Assembly: GCF_009796285.1 (NCBI RefSeq)
Contig: NZ_CP047020.1
Location: forward strand, 1,054,001-1,118,000
From: Streptomyces broussonetiae
Lineage (GTDB): Bacteria; Actinomycetota; Actinomycetes; Streptomycetales; Streptomycetaceae
Direction: 5' to 3'
DNA: 64,000 bases
The position numbers and the translations under genes are program-made. A model generated the notes under the pieces. That model made no database searches. It was given only the letters and a program-made list of their open reading frames with translations, and had not been told where the DNA came from. Positions 35,851 through 44,904 of the stretch are shown here, piece after piece (the stretch's first letter is position 1; every line of letters begins with the position of its first letter).

Positions 35851-36859
35851 CTGGGCTGTTCAACCAAGTGTAAGTAATCACCGGCCCGGAAGCCCTCGGA
35901 GCCCGGCCACGCCTGCTACGAGCGCTGCGAGCTGCTCGCCTCGTACTCGCGCAGCGCGGGGCCGGGGTGGGCCGGGTCGCCGGGCGCACGGCCAGGGCGA
36001 GGACGGCCAGACCGGTGAAGACGACGGCGGCCACGCCCCCGACGACGTGCAGAGCGGAGGTGTACGCCTCCCGCGCGTGGTGCAGCGGTTCCGTGCCCCG
36101 GCCGGCCGGAAGACGCCGGCTCGCGGCGACGGCGCCGGCCAGTGAGTCGGACGTGCCGTGCATCCGGTGGCGCTGGACCACCGCGGACAGCGCACCGAAC
36201 AGCGCGAAGCCGAGCGAACCGCCCAGCTAGTTGCCGGTCTCCGACATCGAGGCCGCCGACCCGGCGCGCTGCGGCGGTACGGAGCCGACGACCAGCCCGG
36301 TGCCGAGCGCGAACAGCGGGCCGGTGCCCGGCGCCAGTACGGCGATCCCGGTCATCACCAGCGGCAGGCCGCTCGCCGTGCCCACGCCGACCAGCAGGAG
36401 GCTGCCCAGCGCCGACGCCGCCGGCCCGCCGGCGATCGCGCCCGTGTGCCGCATCCGCCGGGCCGGCACCGGCGCCGTCAGGGTGCCGACCACCACGCCC
36501 AGGCCCATCGGGGCGGACAGCACCGCCGACGCGAACGGCGAGTGGCCGAGCACGCTCTGCAGGTACTGGGTCACCAGCAGGCCGGTGCCGGCCATGGCGA
36601 TGCCGGCGAGGACCAGCGCGACGAGGGCGGTCGCGAACGGGCGGTTGCGCAGCAGCCGCAGGTCCAACAACGGTGCGGTGAGCCGCAGTTGACGGCGTAC
36701 GAACAGCAGGCCCGCGGCGGTGCCGACGACGAGGGCCGACGCGGGCCCGGCCGGAGCGCTCTCCACGGCCGGCTGTTTGACGCCGTAGATCAGCAGCAGG
36801 ACGGCGACGAGCGACAGCGCCGCACTGGCCGGGTCCAGCCGCCCGGCCCGCTCGCCGCG
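35846..36859 (-). pseudogene. MFS transporter remnant: 5' end deleted, internal stop
   Basis: On the minus strand, residues typical of the second half of an EmrB/SmvA-like MFS protein begin abruptly at about 36859 (RAGRLDPASAALSLVAVL) and run through RMRHTG and MSETGN. They hit an in-frame TAG at 36228-36230 and continue in the same frame (LGGSLGFALFGA) to about 35900. The N-terminal half and the start codon are missing. It is therefore non-functional. Confidence 0.8.
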
Positions 36860-36882
36860 GAACTCAGGGAGCAGGCGGCCGG

Positions 36883-37333
36883 GATCAGCCGGGCCAAGCA
36901 GCGCATCAGGGCCGCGGGCAGCGCGTTCGAGCTGCCGGAGGGCACGGAGCGCGAGGAACGGCTGCGGGTCGTCCTGCACGTGCTCTATCTGATCTTCAAC
37001 GAGGGCTACACCGCCTCCTCGGGCAGCGCGTTGCTGCGCACCGACCTCGCGCACGAGGCGATTCGGCTGACCAGGACAGTGCATGCGCAGTTGCCGGAGG
37101 GCGACGAGGTGACCGGGCTGCTCGCGCTGATGCTCCTGACCCACGCCCGCCGGGAGGCACGGACGACGCCGGGCGGCGACCTGGTGCCGCTCGCCGAGCA
37201 GGACCGCAAGCGGTGGGACCGCGCGCTGATCGACGAGGGACTGGCGCTGACCAGGGCGGCACTGGCGGGCCCGGCACTGGGGCCGTACCAGCTGCAGGCC
37301 GCCATCGCCGCCACGCACGCCGCCGCGATCGGC
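36883..37333 (+). pseudogene. ECF sigma factor (DUF6596/SigJ-like) remnant, both ends missing
   Basis: The plus-strand frame starts in mid-protein at ISRAKQRIRAAGSAFELP, the end of a sigma region 4. It continues into the conserved DUF6596-type region: RVVLHVLYLIFNEGYTASSG, LTHARREART, LVPLAEQDRKRWDRALI, LGPYQLQAAIAATHA. It then degenerates near 37333. Sigma regions 2 and 3 and the usual C-terminal TPR part are absent. It is back to back with the MFS remnant, so one deletion at about 36860-36882 probably removed both 5' ends. Confidence 0.8.
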
Positions 37334-37412
37334 GCGCCCCTGAGGCGGGCCGAGGCCCGGCGGGCGGGCTCGGATGCCGCACCCGGGATGCCCGGGACGC
37401 CATGCGCCGGCG

Positions 37413-38417
37413 CTACGGTCCGTCGTCAGGCTTGTCGGGGGCCCTTTTCGAGCGAGTCGGCGGGGCCTCGCCGGCGGTGAGGTGCTCCAGGACCTCGACG
37501 AGTTCCTGGCAGGCCTTCTCCACCGAGCTGCGGGTGTTGTGCTGCTCGATGATCACGGCGGACAGCAGCAGCGCGGTCAGCGCCATCGACCCGTTGAACG
37601 CCTGGAGCTTGGCCATGACCTCGACCCGGCTCAGTCCGGCGAACGCGCCGACGGCGTCCGTCGCGGCGACCGTGGCCAGCACGGAGGACAGCAGCGCGCA
37701 CAGCACGCTGCCCACGAGCTGGAAGCGCAGGGCGGACCAGATCAGGAGCGGGTAGACGAGGTAGAGCAGGCTGAGCGAGCTGTAGACGGCCACCGGCACC
37801 AGGCAGCAGGCGACGACGGTCAGCGCGGCTGCCTCCTTCCAGCGGGCCAGGGGCGGCGGCCAGCGGGCGCCGTACAGCAACAGCAGCAACGGGGTGACGA
37901 TCAGGACGCCCATCGCGTCGCCCACCCACCAGGCCAGCCAGACCGGCGGGAAGCTCTGCGCGGCCAGCCTGTCCGTGACGACGAGAAGTCCGACACCCAC
38001 GGTCGAGCTGATCAGCATCGCGCCGAACGCGCCCAGGAACACCAGGGCGAGGCCGTCGCGCAACCGGCTGAGGTCGGTGCGGAAGTGGGCACGGCGCAGC
38101 AGGAGCGCCGCACACACCGGCGCGCCGGTCTGGCCGGCGAGGGTGCCGAGCACGTCGAGGCGGGGGGCGGCGACGGACATGACGACGAAGAAGGCGCCGA
38201 TCGTGATGCCGGGCCAGCAGCGCATCCCGAGGATCAGCAGGGCGGCGACGGCGACGCCGCTGGCGGGATAGACGGGGGTGACGACAGCGCCCTCGACGAC
38301 CAGCTCACGGATGAGTCCGAGCCGCCCGGCGCCGAAGTAGCAGGCCGCGACGGTCAGCACCTGGACGGCGTAGCCGCCCGGTCGGCGCAGCTCCTCGATA
38401 CGCACCACAGCAGCCAT
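37413..38417 (-). CDS. MASE1-domain integral membrane sensor protein
   Basis: The 334-residue protein is almost only a MASE1 domain: eight or so helices with VYPASGVAVAALLILG, FGAMLISSTVGVGLL, WLAWWVGDAMGVLIVTPLLLLL and the C-terminal NTRSSVEKACQELVEVLEHL coiled segment. MASE1 normally senses a signal ahead of kinase, GGDEF or PP2C domains; none is fused here. The adjacent PP2C-type phosphatase gene, on the same strand 190 bp upstream, is a possible partner (inference). The ATG has a good GGAGGTG site. Confidence 0.85.
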   Translation of the reverse strand: MAAVVRIEELRRPGGYAVQVLTVAACYFGAGRLGLIRELVVEGAVVTPVYPASGVAVAALLILGMRCWPGITIGAFFVVMSVAAPRLDVLGTLAGQTGAPVCAALLLRRAHFRTDLSRLRDGLALVFLGAFGAMLISSTVGVGLLVVTDRLAAQSFPPVWLAWWVGDAMGVLIVTPLLLLLYGARWPPPLARWKEAAALTVVACCLVPVAVYSSLSLLYLVYPLLIWSALRFQLVGSVLCALLSSVLATVAATDAVGAFAGLSRVEVMAKLQAFNGSMALTALLLSAVIIEQHNTRSSVEKACQELVEVLEHLTAGEAPPTRSKRAPDKPDDGP

Positions 38418-38607
38418 CTCACACCTCCACCCCCGGCTCTGCGAGGCGAAGGCGGACGCCGTCCGGCCCTCTGGCCTAACGCCGCGAAAGGCCCGTCGAG
38501 ACCAGCGGCGGAACGAACACAGCCGAAGGACGCAGCCTGTCCAGGCCGGCGACAGGACACTCACGGCCACAAGGCGCCGCCCGCCCAGACCGCCGACGAC
38601 ACCGCTC

Positions 38608-39438
38608 TCAAAGCCGAGGGCGTGGCCCTTCCAGGCCGACGACGAGGACCGCCGCATCGTCCTCGTGGCCGACGCTCTCGGCACCCTTGATCACGGCCGC
38701 GGCCAGCGCGCGGGCCTCCAGGCTCGCGACCGCGGCGATGCCGGCGAGGCGCACCACCTGGTCGAGGCCGACCTCGATGGGAAGCGAGGGGCCCTCGACC
38801 ACGCCGTCGGTGAGCAGGACGAACACGCCGCCCGTGGTCAGCCGGTGCCGGGTCACCGGGTACGCCATACCGGTCTCGATACCGAGCGGCGGCCCGCCCT
38901 CGTCGACGGAGACGCCGGACTTGCCGTCCGCCGTCGCCCAGACGAAGGGGATGTGGCCCGCCCGCGCGCTCTCCAGCACCCCGGTGGTCAGGTCGAGGCG
39001 CATGAACGTGCAGGTGGCGAAGAGGTCGCTGCCCAGGGAGAGCAGCAGGTCGTTGGTGCGGCCGAGGAGTTCGCCCGGGTCGCTGGTGACGGAGGCGAGG
39101 GCGCGCAGGCCGGCCCGAACCTGGCCCATGAACGCGGCAGCCTCGATGTTGTGTCCCTGGACGTCCCCGATGGCCAGCCCGATCCGGCCGTCGGACAGGG
39201 CGAAGGCGTCATACCAGTCGCCGCCCACGTTGAGCCCGAGGTTGGCCGGGGTGTAGCGCACGGCCAGGTGCAGCCCGGGCGCGGTGGGCAGGTCCCGGGG
39301 CAGCATGCCGCGCTGCAGGGCGATGGCCAGCTCGACCTGGCTGCGTTGCAGCTCCGCGCGCTCGCGTGCCTGGGCGGTGAGCGAGCCGAGCCGGGCCAGC
39401 AACTCGTCGCCTTCGTCCGTGGAGTGCTTGCGGGACAT
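38608..39438 (-). CDS. SpoIIE-type PP2C serine/threonine phosphatase
   Basis: The 276-residue soluble protein has an N-terminal helix (SLTAQARERAELQRSQVELAI) leading into a PPM/SpoIIE domain: LQRGMLPRDLP, VGGDWYDAF with a metal Asp, IGDVQGHNIEAA, SARAGHIPFVW, LLTDGVVEG and GHEDDAAVLVV. It should dephosphorylate anti-anti-sigma factors or similar proteins. It has no sensor domain of its own; the downstream MASE1 protein might supply input. Start ATG at 39438. Confidence 0.9.
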   Translation of the reverse strand: MSRKHSTDEGDELLARLGSLTAQARERAELQRSQVELAIALQRGMLPRDLPTAPGLHLAVRYTPANLGLNVGGDWYDAFALSDGRIGLAIGDVQGHNIEAAAFMGQVRAGLRALASVTSDPGELLGRTNDLLLSLGSDLFATCTFMRLDLTTGVLESARAGHIPFVWATADGKSGVSVDEGGPPLGIETGMAYPVTRHRLTTGGVFVLLTDGVVEGPSLPIEVGLDQVVRLAGIAAVASLEARALAAAVIKGAESVGHEDDAAVLVVGLEGPRPRL

Positions 39439-39702
39439 CGATCACTTCCGGGAGGGCGGTGGCCTCCGCAGGCCATCCGCCTGAATTTTCAGCAAACGCC
39501 TAGATTTTACCGATATCTCATGATCGTGCTCCCGGACGAGGCCTCGGTGCGAGGTCAACACCGGGGTCCGTTCCCCTCCCCCGGACGGTGTACGTCCCCG
39601 TGTCGGGGCCCTGGCCGCGCCGTACCGGAGTGGGAGATTACGGCTGCGGCTCCGGGCCGCTCCTTCTCACACCCTCTTTTCACCCCACGGAAGGTTCTCA
39701 CC

Positions 39703-40017
39703 ATGCGCCTGTGCCGTCCGCTCGTCGCCGTTCTCGGCGGACTCGCCCTCGCTCTGTCCACCACCGGCGCCGCGCTCGCCGCGGACAGTACGTTCATCTG
39801 GGTCGGCCCCCAGGGCAAGGCGTACGCCCTCGACAACCCGCCGCAGCACAGGTGCCTGGACATGGCGCAGGAGGCGCGTGGCGCCCGCAACGCCACGAAG
39901 AAGGATCTGATCGTCTACACGCAGAAGAGGTGCAAGGGGTCGGCAACCCGCGTGGTCCCCGGTCATGCGGCGCCCAGCGCCACGCGGTTCGCCAGCGTCA
40001 TGTTCGACCCGCGCTGA
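39703..40017 (+). CDS. Small secreted protein, beta/gamma-crystallin-like; paralogue of the gene at 10733
   Basis: The 104-residue precursor has a Sec signal (MRLCRPLVAVLGGLALALST...ALA, about 1-26). Its mature domain has two Cys (HRCLDMAQ and QKRCKGSA) and ends RFASVMFDPR. Its layout matches the product at 10733. A GGAAGG site precedes the ATG. It is divergent from the phosphatase gene. Function unknown; small, secreted and duplicated proteins of this sort may be matrix, inhibitor or stress proteins. Confidence 0.72.
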   Translation: MRLCRPLVAVLGGLALALSTTGAALAADSTFIWVGPQGKAYALDNPPQHRCLDMAQEARGARNATKKDLIVYTQKRCKGSATRVVPGHAAPSATRFASVMFDPR

Positions 40018-40311
40018 GCGGCGCCCACGCCGAACACGGGTGGCATGCTCGCGCACCCCGGCGTCAGCGTGCCACCCATCTCCAGTCCCGAGGCATCCGG
40101 GCACCGGCCACCGGCCGCAATCACCTGTCGTGTCCGACCGCACTCACCGGTCGTGACCGTCACGGGTCCGCGTTCTCGCCACCCGTCCACGACACGGTGA
40201 GTGGAGTCCTGAGCGCTCACCTGCGATCTCGGCGTCCTGCCGGTCACCCCGGATGCTCGCGGCCCTGGCCGATGCCGTTCCTGGCCCGCCGGGCCGACCG
40301 CGGCGACCGGG

Positions 40312-41103
40312 ATGGCCGCGCCCCGCGCCAAGGACTGGGCCGTCTCCGTCCTGCTCGGCGGCACCACGCTCGCCTGCGCGGCGGACGGGCCCGCCGGCGC
40401 GGCCCTGGGCCAACTGCTGGGCCGGCGCTCGGCGTTCCGGGCCCGTGGCCCTGCTCTCCGCGCCGGCGCCGGCCGCGGTCGTCCGTCGGTGCCGGCCCGG
40501 CCCGGCCGAGCCGCACTCCTTCGGCACCGGTGCACGCACGGAGCTGCGGGCGGTGGGCCGGCCCGGGCCGCTGGTCGCCCTCGGCCTGGCCGCACTCGTC
40601 AACGGCACCGCCTTCTGCACCTTCACCCATCCCGCGCCGCCGGCCGCCGGCGTGACCGGGCTCGGTGCCGGATGGGTGCCGGGCCTGTCGGCGCTGTTCG
40701 GGGCGGGCTCGTGCGCCGGGTGACGTGGGCGGGCCGGCCGGCGGACCGGTGGCCCCCGCCGGAACTGCGGACGGGCAGGGCCGCGCTGCTCGTCGGCCGG
40801 GCACTGCCCACCCCGCCCCCCGGGTGCACGGCGGCGACCGCGCTGCTCGCGACGGTCCTGGGGCTGCCGGCGTTCGGCGCCGGTCCTTCGACGCTGATCA
40901 CCCGGGTGATGTACGCGGCGATGGGCGCCCCCTGCCTCGGCAGCGCGTGCGCGACATAGGCGCTGAACGCCGGCGGGCTGGGCCACCGCTCACCGGTGTG
41001 GATCAGCGCCTTGCTGACGGCACCGGTGCTCGCCACGCTGAGCCTGGGCCCCGTCGCCGGCCTCCGGTCCCTCCCGCCCCTCGGGCGGACGACACGGGCC
41101 TGA
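40312..41103 (+). pseudogene. Decayed Cmx/CmrA-type MFS transporter gene
   Basis: Fragments of one MFS protein appear in three successive frames. RAKDWAVSVLLGGTTLAC and GAALGQLLGRRSAF (40318-40440) are followed in a second frame by VALLSAPAPAAVVRR...LVALGLAALVNGTAFCTFTHPA and GLGAGWVPGLSALFG (to 40723). A third frame has GAGPSTLITRVMYAAMGAP, a stop at 40957-40959, then ALNAGG...PVWISALL (to 41103). At least two frameshifts, a stop and a missing 5' end make it non-functional. Intact homologues are DHA1 efflux pumps. Confidence 0.75.
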
Positions 41104-41160
41104 CGACCCCGCACGGCTGCCGTGGGGCCGGGGCGGCAGCCGTGTGACAGCAAGCGGTGC

Positions 41161-42369
41161 CTAAAGCGGGGACTTGGCCACCGTCGTCACATAGGCGCCG
41201 AAGAGCAGGGAAGTGATGGTGAGGGCGCCGTAGACGAGCACTGCATGGGCCGGGCGCAGCCGCCAGGTCCGGGCGAGTGCACGAGCCATGGGGATGAGCA
41301 GCGGGAAGGCCGGCAGCAGGAAGCGCGGCTTGGAGGAGAAGGAGCCGGATCCGCCGACCGCGAGCAGGACCAGGACCCCCGAGAAGACCACCAGTGCCAC
41401 CGGTGCCCGTTCCAGGCACAGCAGCGCGAAGAGCAAAACGCCCACCGCGACGATCACCAAGGCCACCGGGTAGACGACGCCTCCGCCGTGCAGCAGCAGG
41501 TCCTTGACGAACCGGGCCGAGCCGAGGCCGAAGTCGAACTTGGAGTCCCAGGCGCTCTGCACCTTGAAGTAGCCGCCGAGCAGGTCTCCGGTCTGGCTGC
41601 CCACCCACAGCACATAGCCGAGCCAGCCGAGCGGGGCCAGCACGGCGCCGGCCCACAGGCTCACCGGGACCCGGCCGCGGCGCTGCCACGCCTCCCAGGC
41701 GGCGGCGAGGGAGACGGCCCCGGCGATCGCGAAACCGCTCGGCCGGGCCAGGCCCGCCAGCGCCGCCAGCGATCCCGCCCACAGCCAGTTGCCCTTGAGC
41801 ACGTGGTAGAGGGACCAGATGGCGAGCGCCGCGAACAGCGACTCGGTGTAGGCGATGGTCAGTTCGGCGGCGTGCGGCATGGCGGCCCACAGGGCGACCA
41901 GCGCGGTGGCGACGCCGCGTCCGTAGAGGTGGTGCCCGATGGCGTAGACGCCGTAGGCCGCCACACCCGCGCAGATCCAGGAGATCAGCAGCGCGGCCTG
42001 GCCCGGGGTCAGCGGCAGGACGGTCGTCAGTGCCCTGATCATGCCTGGATACAGGGGAAAGAACGCCCAGTCCGCCTGGACGGCACCCTGCGGAGTGATC
42101 CAGATCTTGTGGCCGTAGCCCTGGGCTGCGATGTGCAGGTACCAGCGGGAGTCCCAGGAGTGGGCGAGGGACTTGACGAGCGGGTGGCCCCGTAGCGCAT
42201 TGGTGAGGATCATCGCCAGGACCCCGGCGAGCCGGACTGCCGCGAACAGAGCGAGGGCCGGCAGCACGCCCTCAGGGGTCCCTCGCCGGGCGATCCGGGG
42301 CAGAGCCGGACGGCGCGGGGGACCGGACGGAACGGCCGACTCGGGCCGAGGTACGGATGAGGTGCTCAC
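41161..42369 (-). CDS. PIG-V-like polyprenol-dependent mannosyltransferase (GT-C fold)
   Basis: The 402-residue membrane protein has about ten helices and a GT-C loop after the first: LAHSWDSRWYLHIAAQGYG, with the Asp expected to be catalytic, followed by QADWAFFPLYPGMIR, which is the PIG-V/Gpi18-like signature. AYTESLFAALAIWSLY and GLARPSG also fit. It probably transfers mannose or another sugar from a lipid carrier to an envelope glycan or protein. I start at GTG 42369 (VSTSSVPRP) with a purine-rich site; a TTG further upstream is less likely. Confidence 0.85.
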   Translation of the reverse strand: MSTSSVPRPESAVPSGPPRRPALPRIARRGTPEGVLPALALFAAVRLAGVLAMILTNALRGHPLVKSLAHSWDSRWYLHIAAQGYGHKIWITPQGAVQADWAFFPLYPGMIRALTTVLPLTPGQAALLISWICAGVAAYGVYAIGHHLYGRGVATALVALWAAMPHAAELTIAYTESLFAALAIWSLYHVLKGNWLWAGSLAALAGLARPSGFAIAGAVSLAAAWEAWQRRGRVPVSLWAGAVLAPLGWLGYVLWVGSQTGDLLGGYFKVQSAWDSKFDFGLGSARFVKDLLLHGGGVVYPVALVIVAVGVLLFALLCLERAPVALVVFSGVLVLLAVGGSGSFSSKPRFLLPAFPLLIPMARALARTWRLRPAHAVLVYGALTITSLLFGAYVTTVAKSPL

Positions 42370-42571
42370 CCTCTTGACCTTGAACACGCCTGGTAAGACG
42401 TGCAATCCGCGACCCGGGTTTCTTACGCACTTCCACCCTGATTCAGGAAATTCCTCCTTGTTTCAGAAACGGGACAAACCACCCCAGGCGACCCCCAGTC
42501 GACGGCTCCCGGAAAGATCGACGTAAGGTGTGGTTACCATATGAGCGCTGCCTAGCTCGAAAGATAGATCT

Positions 42572-44017
42572 GTGACTGTCAACGACGACTCGTTCACCAA
42601 CTGGAAGATCCGCGAGGAGATCGCGGAGTCGATGATCCCGCTCATCGGGAAGCTGCACCGCGAGCGGGACGTCACCGTCCTGCTGCACAGCCGCTCCCTG
42701 GTGAACAAGTCGGTGGTCAGCATCCTCAAGACCCACCGCTTCGCCCGCCAGATCGCCGGCGCGGAGCTGTCGGTCACCGAGACCATGCCGTTCCTGCAGG
42801 CCCTGACCGCCCTCGACCTCGGGCCCGCGCAGATCGACCTCGGCCTGCTGGCCGGCATGTACAAGGCCGACGACCGCGGACTGAGCGTGGCGGAGTTCAC
42901 CGCCGAGGCGGTCGCCGGTGCCACCGGCGCCAACAAGATCGAGCGCCGTGAGCCGCGGGACGTCGTCCTGTACGGCTTCGGCCGCATCGGCCGCCTCGTC
43001 GCCCGCCTGCTGATCGAGAAGGCCGGTTCCGGCAACGGTCTCAGGCTGCGTGCCATCGTCGTCCGCGGCGGTGGCGCCCAGGACATCGTCAAGCGCGCCT
43101 CGCTGCTGCGCCGCGACTCCATCCACGGCCAGTTCCAGGGCACGATCACCGTGGACGAGGACACCAGCACGATCGTGGCCAACGGCAACGCGATCAAGGT
43201 GATCTACGCCGACGACCCGAGCGCCGTCGACTACACCGAGTACGGCATCCGGGACGCCATCCTCATCGACAACACCGGCAAGTGGCGCGACCGCGAGGGC
43301 CTGTCCAAGCACCTGCGCCCCGGTATCGAGAAGGTCGTGCTCACCGCGCCGGGCAAGGGCGACGTCCCGAACATCGTGCACGGCGTCAACCACGACACCG
43401 TCAAGCCGGACGAGCAGATCCTGTCCTGCGCCTCCTGCACCACCAACGCGATCGTCCCGCCGCTCAAGGCGATGGACGACGAGTACGGCGTGCTGCGCGG
43501 CCACGTGGAGACCGTCCACTCGTTCACCAACGACCAGAACCTGCTGGACAACTACCACAAGTCCGAGCGCCGTGGCCGCTCCGCGCCGCTCAACATGGTG
43601 ATCACCGAGACCGGTGCCGCCTCTGCCGTCGCCAAGGCCCTGCCGGACCTCAAGGCAAAGATCAGCGGCAGCTCGATCCGCGTCCCGGTGCCCGACGTCT
43701 CGATCGCGATCCTCAATCTCCAGCTGTCCCGGGAGACCACCCGCGACGAGGTCCACAACTACCTGCGTGAGGTCTCGCTGACCTCGCCGCTGCGCCGCCA
43801 GATCGACTTCACCACGGCGCCCGACGCGGTCTCCAGCGACTTCATCGGCTCGCGCCACGCCTCGATCGTGGACGCCGGCGCCCTCAAGGTCGACGGCGAC
43901 AACGCGATCCTCTACCTCTGGTACGACAACGAGTTCGGCTACTCCTGCCAGGTCGTCCGCGTCGTCCAGCACGTCTCGGGCGTGGAGTACCCGACGTTCC
44001 CGGCGACGGCCGTCTGA
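42572..44017 (+). CDS. gap2: Glyceraldehyde-3-phosphate dehydrogenase with N-terminal extension
   Basis: The 481-residue enzyme oxidises glyceraldehyde-3-phosphate to 1,3-bisphosphoglycerate with NAD(P)+. Residues 1-128 are an extension (FTNWKIREEIAESMIPLIGKL, NKSVVSILKTHRFARQI) absent from classical 335-residue GAPDH. The GAPDH core starts at VVLYGFGRIGRLVARLL, with catalytic Cys in LSCASCTTNAIVPP and C-terminal LWYDNEFGYSCQVV. Streptomyces genomes often have such a second long form beside the glycolytic enzyme; it may work in a different direction or regulatory state. GTG start; a strong terminator follows. Confidence 0.93.
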   Translation: MTVNDDSFTNWKIREEIAESMIPLIGKLHRERDVTVLLHSRSLVNKSVVSILKTHRFARQIAGAELSVTETMPFLQALTALDLGPAQIDLGLLAGMYKADDRGLSVAEFTAEAVAGATGANKIERREPRDVVLYGFGRIGRLVARLLIEKAGSGNGLRLRAIVVRGGGAQDIVKRASLLRRDSIHGQFQGTITVDEDTSTIVANGNAIKVIYADDPSAVDYTEYGIRDAILIDNTGKWRDREGLSKHLRPGIEKVVLTAPGKGDVPNIVHGVNHDTVKPDEQILSCASCTTNAIVPPLKAMDDEYGVLRGHVETVHSFTNDQNLLDNYHKSERRGRSAPLNMVITETGAASAVAKALPDLKAKISGSSIRVPVPDVSIAILNLQLSRETTRDEVHNYLREVSLTSPLRRQIDFTTAPDAVSSDFIGSRHASIVDAGALKVDGDNAILYLWYDNEFGYSCQVVRVVQHVSGVEYPTFPATAV

Positions 44018-44039
44018 TCCCGCAGGCCTCGGACATGAC

Positions 44040-44070
44040 GGCCGCCGACCGGGGTTTCCGGTCGGCGGCC
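44040..44070 (+). terminator. Hairpin terminator after the GAPDH gene
   Basis: Perfect 13-bp arms GGCCGCCGACCGG (44040-44052) and CCGGTCGGCGGCC (44058-44070) with a 5-nt GGTTT loop, 23 bp after the stop. Confidence 0.9.
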
Positions 44071-44117
44071 GCCGTGTGTGGTACCCGGGCTACGGCCTTG
44101 GCCCGCACCGACGGGGC

Positions 44118-44895
44118 TCAGGCGCCCGCGGCGCACACGGTGAGCCACTGGTGGAACCCCGCGTCGTAGCGGGTGCCGATACCGTCGTGGTAGACGGCAT
44201 ACCCGCCGGCGTAGTCACCGGCGCGGAAGCGGGCGAGCATGCGCTGGACGTCGTCGGGGTGGTTCTCCGCCATGTGGCGCACGGCGAGGTAGCCCCACGG
44301 ATAGGTGCGGGTCGTGTCGCTGTTGGCATAGGTGTTCTCGAAGAGCGTGCTCAGCTTGTACGTGTGTTTCGCGGCCTGGACGGCGGAGACGTACTGGCCG
44401 GGGACCGGCCCGCCGGCCTTGACTCGTAGGCGTTGGCCTGCGTGGCCACCGCGGGCCTGCTGGTCGGCGCTGTCGGTGAGGACGACCGTCTCGCCGAGGG
44501 TGTCGCCGTTGGCCGCCGTCACGTCGTAGCCGCCGTCACGTCGTAGGCGTGCGAGCGGGCGAAGAAGGTGTCCAGGCCGGCGGTGACGGCCGTGGTGCGA
44601 CGGGAGGTGTACGGGCCCACGTCCGCCGAGTCGTTGAACTGCACGTAGTGCCCGGCCCGCAGGAACAGGACCAGTTGCTCCAGAGCGCCGGAGTCGTCAC
44701 CGTGGTACTGCGCGGCCGTGCGGGTGAACGCGGCTGCCACGGTGAGTATCTGGGGTTCGCGGAAGATGTTGTGCGCGTCCTGGCCGGTTCACCGCGAAGA
44801 GGGTGTTCACGCAGTCCGTGGTGGAGGCCTGCACGAAGGACACGAGGGCGGAGCCGGTTACGGCTGCCGAGAAGAGATACGCCGACAGGTGTCGT
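44118..44895 (-). pseudogene. M9 collagenase remnant with frameshifts and internal deletion
   Basis: Minus-strand fragments match Streptomyces M9 (Vibrio-type) collagenase in order. ALVSFVQASTTDCVNTLFAV (to about 44790) is followed, after a one-base shift, by AAAFTRTAAQYHGDDSGALEQ and TTAVTAGLDTFFARSHAYDV. A 17-bp tandem duplication (44513-44546) then breaks the frame. ANGDTLGETVVLTDSADQQAR is next, followed by a deletion that removes the catalytic HExxH region, and finally GQYVSAVQAAKHTYKLSTLF...DAGFHQWLTVCAAGA. The signal peptide is also missing. The gene is dead. Confidence 0.85.
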
Positions 44896-44904
44896 CACCT
44901 GTCA

